Of a stretch of DNA of 64,000 nt, positions 44,645-57,100 are shown piece by piece. The stretch is from Anaspis maculata (taxonomy: Eukaryota; Arthropoda; Insecta; Coleoptera; Scraptiidae): the NCBI GenBank assembly GCA_949128115.1, contig OX421961.1:102594363-102658362 (forward strand). The letters run 5' to 3'. Every line of letters starts with the position of its first letter. The stretch's first letter is position 1. Under the pieces are notes generated by a model. It was not told the origin of the DNA and did no database searches. It saw only the letters and a list, made by a program, of their open reading frames with translations. Position numbers and translations under genes: made by a program.

Positions 44645-45333
44645 ACAGGGTGATTGAAAAATGGCGGATTTCCTCCCATCTACGTTGTGGGCGAGGTTGT
44701 GGAAGACGTTGATGGAGCACGGAAAAAATGGTGAAAAAAAAACTGGCTCATTTATCCTTCGATGAAGAGGTGAAATTGTGAAGTTGAGAATTCAACTTCT
44801 TCAGTTTGCATGATTTTGAAGCAAAGCATTGTTATTTGCGAAGAATTACATGCCGTTAGTAATTCCCGAATGGAAATCTCTCTTGCAATTGAGATTTGAG
44901 TCGTATTTTTAAATTTCAAAATCCGTCTTTCACCTCGAAGGTGCTGTGGAAATGCATTTGGCAAGTATGTTTGGTATGATCTGGCAGGTTCTACGGAATT
45001 TCAAGTATAACAGAGTACCGTTTCACCACCGTAGTTAGGGTGGCAGTCCCTCCGAAAATTTTTAATGACAATTGGGGTTGAGTGATTCATCATTTCAAAG
45101 CTGGTTCAATTGTCTTTATAGCGCTGTCAATTTTCGATTCGATGCAAATTTTTCAAGATAATGCTAATTTCAGTGTTTTTGGAGGAATAAAGTCCCTTCT
45201 AGGAGGCTGGCTCGAAGCTGCCGAACCCATGACGGGGCTTATGTCCGTCTAGTAAACATCATGTTACAGAATACAAACAAATGAGGTCAAGTGCCCGAAA
45301 ATTTGTCTATTTCGTTTTCGTTGGGCCACCCTG
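44645..45333. mobile_element. CAGGGTG-ended repeat
   Basis: CAGGGTG at 44645 and CACCCTG ending at 45333 are each bordered by TA. Inverted similarity beyond these 7 bp is weak, so the ends may belong to two different elements. The right part (45195-45333) recurs at 55965-56093. Confidence 0.5.
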
Positions 45334-45339
45334 TATAAT

Positions 45340-46495
45340 AATACGAGTACGCCCATGAGAAACGTACCTGCTTAATTAACGCTATACGCCACTCGAAGTG
45401 AAATCGTAAAGTTATAGATCAATTTTGTTGTTACATTTCGAATCCATTGGAATAATAATACGGAGAGTATTCGTATTCGATGCTTTCATTATATCAAATT
45501 GTGATGGTGCAAGACACTAGAGCACACCGCCCGCCCTTGTCCCTTGCTTACACCAAGATTCATTCACGTATTCTCTATTAAGTTTAATTTAGGCTCGTTG
45601 GCTGGTAGTTAAGATTCTTCTGGCGTGCACGGTGGTGCGCACCTTATAATTTGTATTCAGACGTAAATTAAAATACTGAAGTAGCCAAAATATACTGAAA
45701 ACAAAAGAAGTTGGCCAAGTTGGGAGCTCGGAGAGGAGATTGGATGTGGGGAGACGAGTAGATTACATCCCTAACGTGTAATTACTCGCGGACAGTAGTT
45801 CCATAGCAAGCCAGTAATCACAGCCTGCTGCCCGTGGCTATGCCTGCTCCTCTGCTACCGTTCAGTTACAGCCTGGCCAATTAATAGTAATCCCCGGCTC
45901 GCCTTTAGCGTAAGAATTTGATACCTCGAGCGACTTACTCGCACACATACACACCGGCACACACATCCTCACACACACCATACAGAGCAGCAGGTTGTTC
46001 GTTTGTTCCAACGTTAAGTTCACTTGTAGTTGTGAGCTGTAGCTCGTGTATGTAATTTGGCCACGTACTGCGTCCATTTCCATTCCCCTTAGGGTTTTCC
46101 TGTCTCGAACACGAACAGCAGTTGAAAATCAATAAGTAATAACAACTGGAAAAAATATATCGAGAGCTATAATAGCTGTCCCAATCAAATATATGTTGTA
46201 TAAACGTAAAATTATAATCAAACATTCTGTACAGTTACGAAAGTTTTTCGATCGCACTCGTAAAGTTAAACTTATTTCCAATTCCAATGAAGATTTATCT
46301 CGCACGAAACCAGTCTTAGACCACTTGAAATTTTTTCAAATACCAACTTCCGAATTTGAATAAACATTTTGGGTGATCTGTTTTCCAGTTTAGATATACG
46401 ATATAAATAATTATGTAGACATTACTTTAATATTAGTTAAGTAGATTTAGATTGGTTCTTTTTTCAAAATTAATTTCTCGTTTCGTTGGTTTTAG
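45340..46495. other. Non-coding stretch
   Basis: A CA-rich run (about 45940-45980) is a microsatellite-like tract. No exon is supported. Confidence 0.35.
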
Positions 46496-46525
46496 GGAAG
46501 CCGTCTGGTACGCGCAAAGGATGAG
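46496..46525 (+). CDS. Candidate last PRDM exon
   Basis: Acceptor GGTTTTAG precedes 46496. With the split G from 41707 it would read G-KPSGTRKG and stop at TGA 46523-46525, ending the protein a few residues after zinc finger 5. The phase is right and AT-rich sequence resembling a 3' UTR follows, with AATAAA at 46878-46883. PRDM fingers usually continue after HTG, so a finger exon beyond the window is the alternative. Without cDNA this is only a suggestion. Confidence 0.3.
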
Positions 46526-48007
46526 AGTTTCCCAAAATTCAAAATTAAAGAAAACATTGTAAGTTATTAATAATTTAAATGAAATGTTAATTTATGTTAT
46601 GAAAATTCTCAAAAATTTATTAATTTATATTATCTATTGTAAATTTGATCCTTTTTATACATTTTACTATTTTTGTAATGTTCATAGTAGTAGTCATATT
46701 GAACTACGGAATGTGTAAGATTTATTGTAAATATACGAGAGCTTTTTTTAAATATAAAATGTTTCAATATTTTCCGCAACCGTAAAAAACTAATATAAAA
46801 GTAATGTCTGCACAAAAATAATCAATATTAATCCCACCTAGGGACAGTGTGACAGATGAAGTGTGCCGAGACAGACTAATAAAAGATAATCAACACATCA
46901 GACACAAGTTCAACAAATAACTTAAACTTGATTAGATAATTTTATTTTTTCGTCAAGTCCGCGTTACGAATTCCAGATGCAACGCAGACGCAAGCAATTG
47001 ACAATCAATAAAAAATCCTACTTGTCAGAAACTATGGAAACGTTTCCGTTGCAATGCTATAAGCGTTATCAGCCAGCCAGGAACTCCAAGTTTTTTGCTG
47101 TTGCGTTAGTAGATTTTATACGACAATCTTAATACCTTGACATTTCTGTAACAAAAATCACATTGAGGTCAAAAAAGTAACTAAGGGATCGGGGATCATT
47201 CCTTCTTTGACCACTGCTAAGGAGAAAACAGGAAGCCAGATAATACATCTATAATTCTGCAGGTAAGTGAATAACAAAAAACGAGAAAAAAACTAAAACA
47301 TTATTCACTAATTATCACTGCAACAATCACGATTCTCGAGTAACATGCAGTCACGTAGCGGAAAAAAAATCAACCAGTAAAAATCATACACATATTTATA
47401 TAGGATGAACCGAGAGCATCATTAGTTGTCACTGTCACAACCATTCAACCAACAAGCATTTTGAATAGTTTTTGACGTGCATTTCACTTTGGCATAATGC
47501 ATTATTGACAGTCGATTCAAATTTTGCGGGCGGAATGTCATTTTAGCTAGCTATGAAATTTCAGATTTAGGTTGGTAGCAATGACATCTCGAAAACTTTA
47601 GAATGCGTCCCGTCGTGAGACTCCCAGCCAACTCGAATCACCCCAGGGTTGAACGTCACCTTCCAACAAAGTTGTCTAAAGCAAAAAATTTCAGAATTTA
47701 ATTCGGTTTTTCAGCAATGTCTGGTGGTTCGACCGACCCACTTGACTGAACGAAGATTCTGTGGTTATTATGGAGCTAGTTGCTCTACTTTTTCAAGAAC
47801 CTTCTACCTTTGAGTAAAAATATACAAGAAGCGCCATGGCAACCTTTTGTCATAGGCCGGTACATGACGCCACGCTATAAGCAACTTTTGAAACATTAAT
47901 GTATAATGATCAGAGATTATTACATACAACCCCCCCCTGATTATTAGACCTACAAAGATAATATTCACTTATCCAAATTCCACTGTCAATGGCAACGAAA
48001 TAAAAGG
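46526..48007. other. AT-rich stretch
   Basis: Possible 3' UTR in its first 350 bp; otherwise nothing recognised. A phrase AACTCGAATCACCCCAGGGT at about 47630 recurs at 54367 in diverged form, a minor dispersed repeat. Confidence 0.35.
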
Positions 48008-48252
48008 ATGTAAACAATAAAATCTGACAGCTGTCACTTCGGACTTCTTTTTGGTAATAATCATCAAAATATCACTCGTGCTCGGGATTTTCCCAGATAA
48101 TTTTGGCCAAGCGTTTCCCTCGGGCTGGTTGTCCCTAGATGAATGCCCTTCTCTTACGAAGTCAGGCATTTATCGCTACAACCAGAACTCGCGATCGCCC
48201 GGCCAAAATTATCGTGAAAACCTAAGCATTTGTGATATTACTGTTGATTATT
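48008..48252. mobile_element. Family C hairpin element, copy 2 (reverse)
   Basis: The reverse complement of 9071-9310, sharing TCTGACAGCTGTCACTTCGG, AGATAATTTTGGCCAAGCG, GGCATTTATCGCTACAA and GTGATATTACTGTTGATTA. It confirms that family C moves as a unit without the outer TIRs at 9021 and 14256. Confidence 0.8.
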
Positions 48253-48431
48253 ATTGTTATGTTCGTAAGTTAGATACAAAGTATTAGGAGTAGTTGCGTA
48301 TTGTAGGTAAAGTGTGTTGTGATTGTGCAGGTTCAGATTTGATTAATAAACTTGGCAGCTTCAAGGAAGTTGACAGTTGACGGTGTCATCGGATGATCTA
48401 GTTCCGGCATGCTTTCAGGGAACTTGGCAAG

Positions 48432-48710
48432 TTGATTCTCTTCGTATTGTTACGAGCTTCGAGCTCTCGTGCGATTCCAGTGCATTCGAGAACATACGCG
48501 TGGGTTCTGGACCGTTCGCGCAAGCTGGAGACTCTAACAGACGAGTGGAAAAAACTTCGCACAAATGGCGGAGGCGCAGACTTTCCAGATCATGTCCGTA
48601 TGCCCGCGAATCTAATGGACGTTTCGAGAGCCGGTGCGAATTTAGTAGCGGCAGTCAATGTGGAATTTGCCAGAGAATCGGTGGAATGTTCCCGAAGGTA
48701 TAAGTCGGAG
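48432..48710 (+). pseudogene. Coding-like fragment cut by a palindromic element
   Basis: A GC-richer open frame reads WVLDRSRKLETLTDEWKK, then FPDHVRMPANLMDVSRAG and continues to about 48710, where the 48711-49632 element begins. The composition and lack of stops stand out from the surroundings. No family was recognised. No continuation was found beyond 49632. It may be part of an unidentified transposon or a host gene relic. Confidence 0.25.
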
Positions 48711-49632
48711 TATACCGTCCGTTTTTTTTTCTAGGCCCCAGCTTATAGCGCCTTTATTATGGGTTTTACACACAACATATCATATATTTTTGAAATCAGA
48801 AGAGCAAAATCTTTCGATTGATGGTATGTCAAATTATTTTTGACAGATGTCATTTTTTGACAATTGACGGAATAGTACTTGTGACACACCATTTTAAAGC
48901 CCATAAAATTCTTAGGAGAACTGTGTTTTCATTTCTAGAATAGGATGTCTTTTACAGCTTCTGGAGGTCTTTGAATAGGAAAAATTGTTAAAATTCAGAA
49001 ATACCTACTCCATAATTAATAGGTATTTTTAATATCAACTGATGATAATATTCTGATTTTGAATCGTCCAAATCAGCGGGAGATTCTATAAACACCTTAT
49101 CTTTCAAATAGGATCATAAAAAAAAATCGAGGGGGTCATACCTGGCCACGTCGTATACTATCGCGTTGGGCTGGCAGTTCCAATTCACCGGTCGTTGAAT
49201 CTCTCATTCAAGGAACAAGGAAACGGTCATCTCAAATAACTTCTTCAGGACATGTTTCGTTTCATTGTGATTATTTATTGATTATCATCATTAGTTATTA
49301 TTAAAAATACCTGTTTTGCCTACTTACGTACTTATTGAGTATTTCTGAATTTCAACAATTTTTCCTATTTGAAGACCTCCAGAAGTTGTGAAAGACATCC
49401 TATTCCAAAAAAAAAAGACACAGTTTTCCTCAGAATTGAATGGGCTTCAAAATGATGTATCACAAGTACAATTCTGTCAATTGTCAAAAAATGACATCTG
49501 TCAAAAATAATTTGACATACCATCAATCGAAAGATTTTGTTCTTCTGATTTCAAAAATGTATAATATGTTGGGTGTGGAACCCATAATAAAGGCGCTACG
49601 CGCTGGGGCCTAGAAAAAAAAACGGACGGTAT
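48711..49632. mobile_element. 0.9 kb element with about 300 bp inverted arms
   Basis: The ends TATACCGTCCGTTTTTTT and its complement bound arms of about 300 bp (48711 to about 49010 and about 49340-49632) sharing TAGGCCCCAGC, CGATTGATGGTATGTCAAA and GGATGTCTTT. TA next to both ends suggests TA targeting. The centre (about 330 bp) has no recognised gene. Confidence 0.85.
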
Positions 49633-50140
49633 AAGCACAGACTAGCCGACCGCCACACCAGATTCAAATTCAGAGCGACAACAGGAGTGTTCGGCGAAGT
49701 TAACCAAAGCGATAAACTCAAGCGCGAATAATGATTGACGTGTATTCAGTAGTACGCAGTAATGAACAGTGTGTTTAAATGTTCGTCCCTCAATTATAAA
49801 TGGACCCAGCGCAAATCCGAAACAGTTGTTGTCTAATTTTTGGCACCACACTAATTTCCCACACTTCCCACAGTAAGTCGGATGTTGCAGTGGTCACAGG
49901 CGGGGGAAGAAGATCCTTAAAAAATCGAGGAATAAGTGCACAATGTATGGCTCAGTTATGTCTGTCCAAGAGGACATCCCAGGTCTTCGGATGTTTGGGC
50001 CTTGGGGGCTGCCTGAACTGGATAGGAGTTTTTTTGACTGCCATTTTTCAAGAACTGAAACTTGATCTGGGTTGTAGCATCTTTTCGAGTTGAGTAAAAT
50101 AAAGTAAAATAAAGAGAATGATGCTCTTTATTTTACTTAA

Positions 50141-50541
50141 TATGAATGATGGCATGTTCTGGAGGTGGCCGTTGGTTTGGTTTCTTGGTCTGCGAGCCTA
50201 TCACTCTCGATTTCAATGTTAGAAGAACACCAAACTATTATTATAAATTTTTATTGGGTGAGCATTTGGCAAAGTTCTTTGTGTATGTTTTGGATCAGGA
50301 TGTTGTTGTTGCTGCAAAAATTTTGCATGGCGTTGATGGAGCTCAACGAGTCCGTGATGGCTACATGATCTGGTTCTTCGCAAAGTAACAATGTATTGAG
50401 AGCTTGAAGGATAGCAAACAGCTCCGTTCTAAAAGTAGTGGAAGTACCTACTTGCCGTTGATGGAAGTTTGAAGCCGAATTGTAGGTCTTCTGCAATGAA
50501 CGCCGAGCCGAACCCCACACATTCCTTGGATTTTGAAGCAT
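50141..50541 (-). pseudogene. LINE RNase H fragment
   Basis: On the minus strand the frame carries STTFRTELFAILQAL (the RNase H Glu helix), a following TDSLSSINAM with the central Asp, and after one in-frame TAA a DRLADQE segment corresponding to the last catalytic region of LINE RNase H domains. The usual SHVGI..N motif is degenerate. RNase H at the C-terminus is found in Jockey- and I-type LINEs. Dead fragment. Confidence 0.65.
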
Positions 50542-51089
50542 TTATGTGAATTTGCTGACGATGAGCATGTTTCTGCAGAATTTGCATGTGGTCTTGTTTG
50601 TAGTGTAACGGATGGCATATTCTCGAGTGTGTCTGTTGAGCTCGACATGATTTGCAGTTGTGCTATTGTCCAAGGATTCTGATGCCCCGGTTTTGGAAGA
50701 GATGTTGAAATAAACGCGTTGGTATTCAGTGAAGAGATTCTCGAGCTGAGGGTCTATTATTGAGGGCGAGCATTTCTTTATTGAGATTACTGTACTGCGT
50801 CTCGGGATTTAAGTCAGATTGAGTTTATTTTTTCTATCGCGAATGACAGTTGTTTTTGGTTCAAAACGATTTAATTGAAAAAACAATAAGCACTTGTTAT
50901 TACTGTTGACTAAATTTAGAGGTGTACCATCACACTTCCCCAGCTGACTGGGACAACAACAATCCTGAAACGAAGTGTAACCTAGCCAGCTACATGTGGC
51001 GATATTTCTTGGTAATCTAATTTGCGAATAGATGCGAAATGTCCATGCATAACGAAATAATACATTTTCTTAGTTCATCTAATGTATAG

Positions 51090-51493
51090 CATCGTGGACA
51101 AAATAAACGGAGACATTCCAATTTGCTAGATTTTTCCCTTTGCATTTTTGTCCGTGGCTTTGCTATCTGCGCAAAATTCACTACAGTAATGATGTCATGT
51201 TGGCATCAGAATTTCGAGTGATATTTTCAAAAAACTTCAAGTGGTAAAGATTTCTTCAACGATTTTTGTGGTCCTTAAGATTATATACTGTCCCCGTTCA
51301 ATTTGCTGATAATGGTATTATTGATTAAAGCCTCAAATTGAAATGGACACTTAGTTCCAGTTGCCTTGGACAGATGGCACCAGATAAGAGTCTCACTCAA
51401 GTGAGCTTTTCTTAGTGCATTCTTCAGTTGTGTAATAGTGGACACCTTCACCTCATAGTATTTCATATCTTTTGCAAAGCAGAGGTCGAACAA
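51090..51493 (-). pseudogene. Tc1-like transposase C-terminal fragment
   Basis: The minus-strand frame has a VSTITQLKNAL helix and a following C-terminal segment with spacing like the end of Tc1 transposases. Below it, about 51095-51115, TCGTGGACAAAATAAACGG resembles a Tc1-type terminal repeat (GTGGACAAAAT). The other end was not found. The protein similarity is weak by itself; the TIR-like end supports it. Confidence 0.4.
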
Positions 51494-52560
51494 CCAGACA
51501 GCTACAAAAACACTCCCTACTTCTGGTTCTGATTCGAGGTTCTCCCTATCTTCAGATGATGATGATCATAGATAAAGGATGATGTTTAGCTGACTTCTTC
51601 AATTCACAACGTTCCTCCAACAAGAGAGACAAAATTGCAGTTTTATTATTTTTATTATAACATTTACTCATCAGCTCGCGCTATTGCGGCACAAATCTGA
51701 TTTGGTATTGAGCGCAAGGATAATCAATTTTGAACCGGGTGCATGTACAATGTACACTTGGGTTCTAGAAACAATATTACATTCTTAATAATTTTCAGCT
51801 GCAGTAGCCCAAAAAGATAAAGTTTTAATTCATTTAAAAATTGACCGTTTCAAATTCAAACTGTCCAGTTTCCAAGTCATTATTATCATTCATCAACTCC
51901 AAACCATAATATTATTATAGTCCATTATTACTGGGTTATATTTTAATTGAATTGACGTCACGGTAATATTTTGCATTTTGGTAGGTCTTAATAAGCTGAC
52001 CTGGCTTTATTAATAATGGTCCTCGAATCAGAGAGGAGGGATCAGAGTTTTTAAATGAAGAGATAGGAAGAATATTAGATTGAGGATGCTTGAGAGCACA
52101 GAAGCTGATGTGTTGACGTGATGTGCTGATCATGGTTAGACCAACTCGCACTGATGATAATTATTCGTAGAAGGTTCGTAAATGGCAAATGTTGCTAAGC
52201 TTGCGAATTTGACTTTTGAGACGCCATGATGACAAAACAAAAGGTTTTGAGGGACCAAATCGCTACCTTTGACAAAAAACCATGTCCAGTAGTTCAGTAG
52301 CTCAACACTGCTTAACAAAAAAGCATCTACTTTGTGTGTGATTAAGCTTTGAATTATGATGAGCTTTCAGCCCTTCTTCTCCTTCTGCTTGAGAACTAAA
52401 GTTGGCGTTGTTGGTATACATATATAGATTTAAATCATGGATGTGTGTGCTGTGTAGTTTAATCATTTAAAAAGTGAGCTCTCAGAAAATAATGATATAT
52501 TAATACCCGAGAGTGCTACTACTATGTAAAATAGCTTTATAATCTATATGGAGCGATGTA
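51494..52560. other. Non-coding stretch
   Basis: Nothing recognised. Confidence 0.35.
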
Positions 52561-52563
52561 TAT

Positions 52564-52795
52564 TATTTTGCCGGGGGCAGTAATTTCTCGGACCACAATC
52601 TTGATGGTGCGCTCCTGGGAGTCTGCCCTGCCTCTGCCAAAGCACCGAAAGCTCCGACGGCGAGGCCTTCCGATGGTGGCAGAAGTTTCGGATATTAGTG
52701 TGCCTACGCGGAGTGTGTCTATAATGATATATGTGGAGTATTAAGAATGCGCAGAGGCGGTAGCAAGATGGCGCACTGCTCCCGGCAAACTTGAA
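52564..52795. repeat. GC-rich segment with short inverted ends
   Basis: TTGCCGGGGGCAGT (52567) and ACTGCTCCCGGCAA (ending about 52791) are inverted. The inside is GC-rich, and its minus strand has an open stretch of 67 codons (with RPRRRSFRCFGRGRADSQE) lacking an ATG. It could be a small TIR element or an exon relic; neither is proven. Confidence 0.35.
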
Positions 52796-53176
52796 CATGC
52801 CTTGGCCGATACACTACTTATTATTATTATTGGCTTGTTTTAGTTCTCTCGGCGGGCATGCTACTCGGTCTTAGGCATATTATTGAATTTCACTGATGGC
52901 ATTTCGCCTTATTCATTTACAAATCGAATCTGCATGGGAAGAGCTACTATACAACGGCTCACTATAAAGTTGTCCTTTTGGAACTTTATTTCGCTTTGGA
53001 AGTTTCGCGCGTCCCGGTGAGCGTGCAGCCCTAGAGGAATCTTGGTGGATTGTGGAGAGTAAAACAGATTCGTAATAGTAATAGTATCTATTAATATTAC
53101 GATGCAGAAAGCAATGTCCACTACATCACTATTACAGTATCGCATGTACTTGTCCCTGAAGAGTTTACCGTCTGTG

Positions 53177-53404
53177 TATATCCCGTTCACTTTGTATTTT
53201 CAGTGAAATTACTTTTTTAAGCAAAAATAAAGTGACAAGCTGGGGGGCTACGGCTATGGCTAGTACGGCTGATGGCACCTGCAAAGTTTTGGAGCGAAAC
53301 TATCAGCTGACATCAGCCATGTCCACCCATCGCTCCAGCTTGTCACTTGATTTTTGCTCCGAAAAGTCATTCTATACTAAAAATAAAAAGTGAACGGGAT
53401 ATAC
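53177..53404. mobile_element. TIR MITE, family A copy 3
   Basis: The ends TATATCCCGTTCACTTTG and its complement, with the same GATGGCACCTGCAAAGTTT centre as copy 1. The TIR sequence differs from copies 1 and 2 (CGTT instead of CATA) on both ends in a matching way. Confidence 0.8.
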
Positions 53405-53439
53405 TTAGGTATTATATATATTATTATATCAGCCCATGC

Positions 53440-53625
53440 CATCTGCAAAGTTCTGGTGTATTCTTCTGGAAAGTCCTCAAAAGTTTTCATTCTGTAACTA
53501 TTGCGAAAGCCCTTAAAAAAATCCAGGACTCCCGGGAAGCCCTAAAAGTTCTTGATATACGGCTCCTCCGCCAATTGTGCAGGTTTGTGGCTTCACCTGT
53601 CATCGGAGTCTCTGTCGAATAGAAG
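53440..53625 (+). repeat. Dispersed repeat R, copy 4
   Basis: The head (TCTTCTGGAAAGTCCTCAAA) and the core at 53560-53613 (ATACGGCTCCTCCGCCAATT, GTGCAGG) match copy 3. It lies close to family A copy 3. Confidence 0.7.
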
Positions 53626-55964
53626 TACCTAACTAAGATAACAAGAACGGCCAGGGGGCTCTAATCAAAACGGCACGAATCCGACATGAATTGAATATTG
53701 GTAAAAAGAGAGCGATTACGCCGTTTCCAGCTGATGAATTTCAGAAAATATTGAATGTATTCGAGAATAAGGAGTCATTTGTATGACCGATTCTAATTCT
53801 GATTCTAAAACGTTTCATTAAGCAATGAAGCATTTCAAACGCGTCAAAAAAAAAAGATAAATCTTTCCGGAAGTATAGACAGAGACGCATGAAAGGCAAT
53901 TGTCTGAAATACAACTGACGAGTTCCGAACTACAAGTAACGGTTTCTTAAATACAATTTATATTTTCTGAAATACAACTGGAAATGGTGGTATCGAAGAA
54001 GAGAGATAAAAAGAGGTAACAAAGAAATGTTGCTCCTTTGAAGTTTGTAGAAATTGGGCAAGGCAACATGCAGTAATCGCGAAAACTCATGAATGATGGA
54101 TGCGGTAGTTCCATCACTATACACTATTATACAGGCTGATTCATAATTTGACCGAAGGATTTCAAGCCCTCTCCAAGAAAGTAGCAAGATGAAACTGAAA
54201 TTCATTTTTCCTCGGAAAAATAGTTTAGAAGTAATAGTTAGTGCTTCAAAATTTGAAGAAAAGCCATTGATGTATTATTGGTGAACTTGGAAGTATGAAA
54301 GTATACCTTTTTCACCTTCATTTGCGTTACTGTGGTGATGTCAACCCAAGAACGCAGCAACAGGGCAACTCGAATCACATAAGGGTTGAACGTACGTCAG
54401 AAGTCTTTGGGATGCTTGCATCTTAGAACTCAGGTAGGTTTTTGTCCCTGCTTTATCAAGTTTGCTTGAAAAAACTACATCGAACTGCAACTGCAGGAGC
54501 TTTTTGCAAGTGAGCTTCCTGGTATACATTTCACTTTTATCAATGGTATGCTCTCAGCCACCGGACAAACAAGACTCAATAATTTTCAAGTCGTACAATG
54601 CCGATCTGCCGCGTAACTTTGAAAAAACGTTTCAAAAGGGGAAAATGACAAAAACAGTCCAACAAAGTCGGTTTTTGCGAAAATTGCAACTGGATCATGA
54701 AAAAGTGTTCAAGATATTTGTTTGACGTCTCATTATCACCATCAGGTCAAAACCATATTCAGAAAAAGTGATTAATCACACTTCAAATAAACAAAAAGGC
54801 TCGTGGGGACATTTGATAAATTGATATACAGTTCGAATCCAAAGAGTCCCCCAGGATTTGGGGCATATCAATTAATAAGATTCCTTTTGTATCCTATTCC
54901 TATACACATCGATCCAAACTCCTTTCGCCGGCCGTGCCAAAAACGTCGCTCTGATGCAATAAAATAAATCGAACTTTATTGTTACGTAATTAATGCACCC
55001 TAATTTGGATTAAAATGGTGTATAAAGCTTTTTGATAACAATGAAGAAGTCATAATAGGCGGTTCATCTTCAAACGCGCGTCCTCGAGTTGATATCTTTT
55101 GCTCCCGCTGTTACCTGCAGGTGAGCTACCTGCACACTGTGGCATATTTGAATCATCTTTTAGCCCGTGATGGACCTGCTGGGCGCACCTGACTCCGGCT
55201 ACTATGCTCATTTGATAGAGTTGGATGGTTGTACATTTGGTATAAAGCGCAATCTACGAGCTTTCATCTCACATAAGGCACACGAAAGCTTTTATTCTTC
55301 GTGGACAGAAACCATAGGTACATGACTACAATCATGTACCTATGGGTACATGGGTAATAGTAAGAATAATCATTACAATACGTGCGTGATGTGTATCATG
55401 GCTGTAGAATGGTTATTGAATTGTGCAAAAAGAAAATCTTTTATATTTAGTATGAAGAAATTATTCAGACGGTATTCATTCTGTTCATTTTAATTCACCT
55501 TATTGATTGTTGTCAAGGGTAAATTTGAATAAAAATAATCCACAAGCAATAAATATCGCAATTATAATTATTACACAATTATCAGCACTAATTATTATAA
55601 CAATGAATATGTACCTACATCTAATGACGTATTAATATTTACATTTAGATAATGAGAAATAATTTTTGTCTAGTATTATACCTGTACCTATTCAACTTCT
55701 TCCAATTTGAAAGAGTGGCACTCACTTCAGCTATAAGTACCAATAATCAAGAGGACCTATCAAACATATATTGTTGATACAAGTGTCTTGAACTCGCATC
55801 TTCGGAGTCCAGGGAAGTGCTTGAAGTATGCAAATGCTTGAAAAGTCCTAGAAAAATGTTAAAGAGATTAGCTCTTTGGAGCTCTTAATAGTTTCGTTAT
55901 ATTACAAAAGATTTAGGACGATTCGATGCCATTTATCCCCAAGATGTCGCCAATTTCAAAGCTT
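53626..55964. other. Non-coding stretch
   Basis: No gene recognised. At about 54367 a phrase AACTCGAATCACATAAGGGT is shared with 47630 in diverged form. Confidence 0.35.
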
Positions 55965-56093
55965 TAGGAGGATTGCAGCCCTTAACGGGACTCACGTCCT
56001 TGTCATTAATATTAATACACTACAGTGTACGGACAAATGAGGTTAAGTGCCCGAAGACACGTCTGTTGCGTTTTCGTTGGGCCACCCTTTATA
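55965..56093. repeat. Second copy of the 45195-45333 repeat
   Basis: It shares GGAGGATTGCAGCC-like, ACAAATGAGGT.AAGTGCCC and CGTTTTCGTTGGGCCACCCT with the earlier copy and ends in a CCACCCTTTATA variant of the CACCCTGTATA end. Confidence 0.7.
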
Positions 56094-57043
56094 ACAATAT
56101 CTAAGATATGCGGAATTTGTTAGTGAGAATATAGCGTGTAAAATGAGAATAATGCAATAATTTGCTTAAGCTGCACTTCTACTATGGTAATGAAGAAAAG
56201 TGTCTTATGGACGTCTATTTTGTATACGATTATATTGGAATGCAGATTCAACGGTTGATGTAAACCAGTAGAGGCATTTGTAGAGCGCGCGGTATAGATG
56301 AGAGAGGATACACTTTTTCTTAGTTAAATGCTTCCATTAAACTTTAACTTAAACACCGAGACTTTCTCGAAGCTGAATGGACATTGATTATCGCCACCAA
56401 TTATGGAAATTATCATTTCCATCACTTTTGATGAAATTTACAACTTTTGAAAGTCCAAGGTTATCTCTCGAGTCATTTCTTACTTCTGGAGATCATTTAA
56501 TATAAAAATCTGTAAAATTCCTGCGTGCCAGATGATTTTGAGAAGTCGGAGATAAACAGTAAGCACCTATATCTCTCGTAGTTAGGTATACATATTATAC
56601 AGGTGTGCCAAAATTATTATACCATTGTATTATACCAAACAAACACCGACACCAGTCGAGACTTTTTGAGACGAGACAAGACGAGACGAGAGTATCTCTA
56701 AATATCTTCTAGTGCAGTCTCGTGGCATCACAAGATTAAATCGTCATCAATCATCATTTTGGCCCAGTAATTAGATTGTGTTTACGTTTGGCACGGAATT
56801 TCTGGGACACAGTGGATTCACTTATAGGGAGTGCTCCAGAAGTCCCAAAGTTACGTGGTCGCTCATTCTAAGGACATAGCATTATTAATTACCATGATAC
56901 CATAAGTAAGAAGTAGAAGTAGCAATCGTTGCTTCCAATATTCTTATTCCGGCATGTTCATTCCAGTACCTATTGCTAATCTATACGCGAAAGCTCTACA
57001 AACGTTTATTAGTTTCGTGAATATTTCGGCAAGCTCTCGACGC
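56094..57043. other. Non-coding stretch
   Basis: No gene. A GAGACGAGACAAGACGAGAC tract near 56670 is a short purine-rich tandem repeat. Confidence 0.4.
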
Positions 57044-57100
57044 ACGGTTCCTTCATCAACTGTGCAGGTACGTGTCTTACTCGCACGTTGTAGTCTCCAT
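57044..57100 (+). repeat. Dispersed repeat R, copy 5 (core)
   Basis: GCACGGTTCCTTCATCAACT, GTGCAGGTACGTGTCTTACT and CGCACGTTGTAGTCTCC match the R core, preceded by GGCAAGCTCTCGACG as in copy 2 and followed by CTCGTAACAATA as in copy 3. Confidence 0.65.

Noticed and set aside
45935..46083. Cysteine-rich minus-strand frame
   Set aside because: Translation of a CA/GT microsatellite.
48377..48703. 108-codon frame overlapping the coding-like segment
   Set aside because: Alternative frame of the same GC-rich DNA; less protein-like than the 48432 frame.
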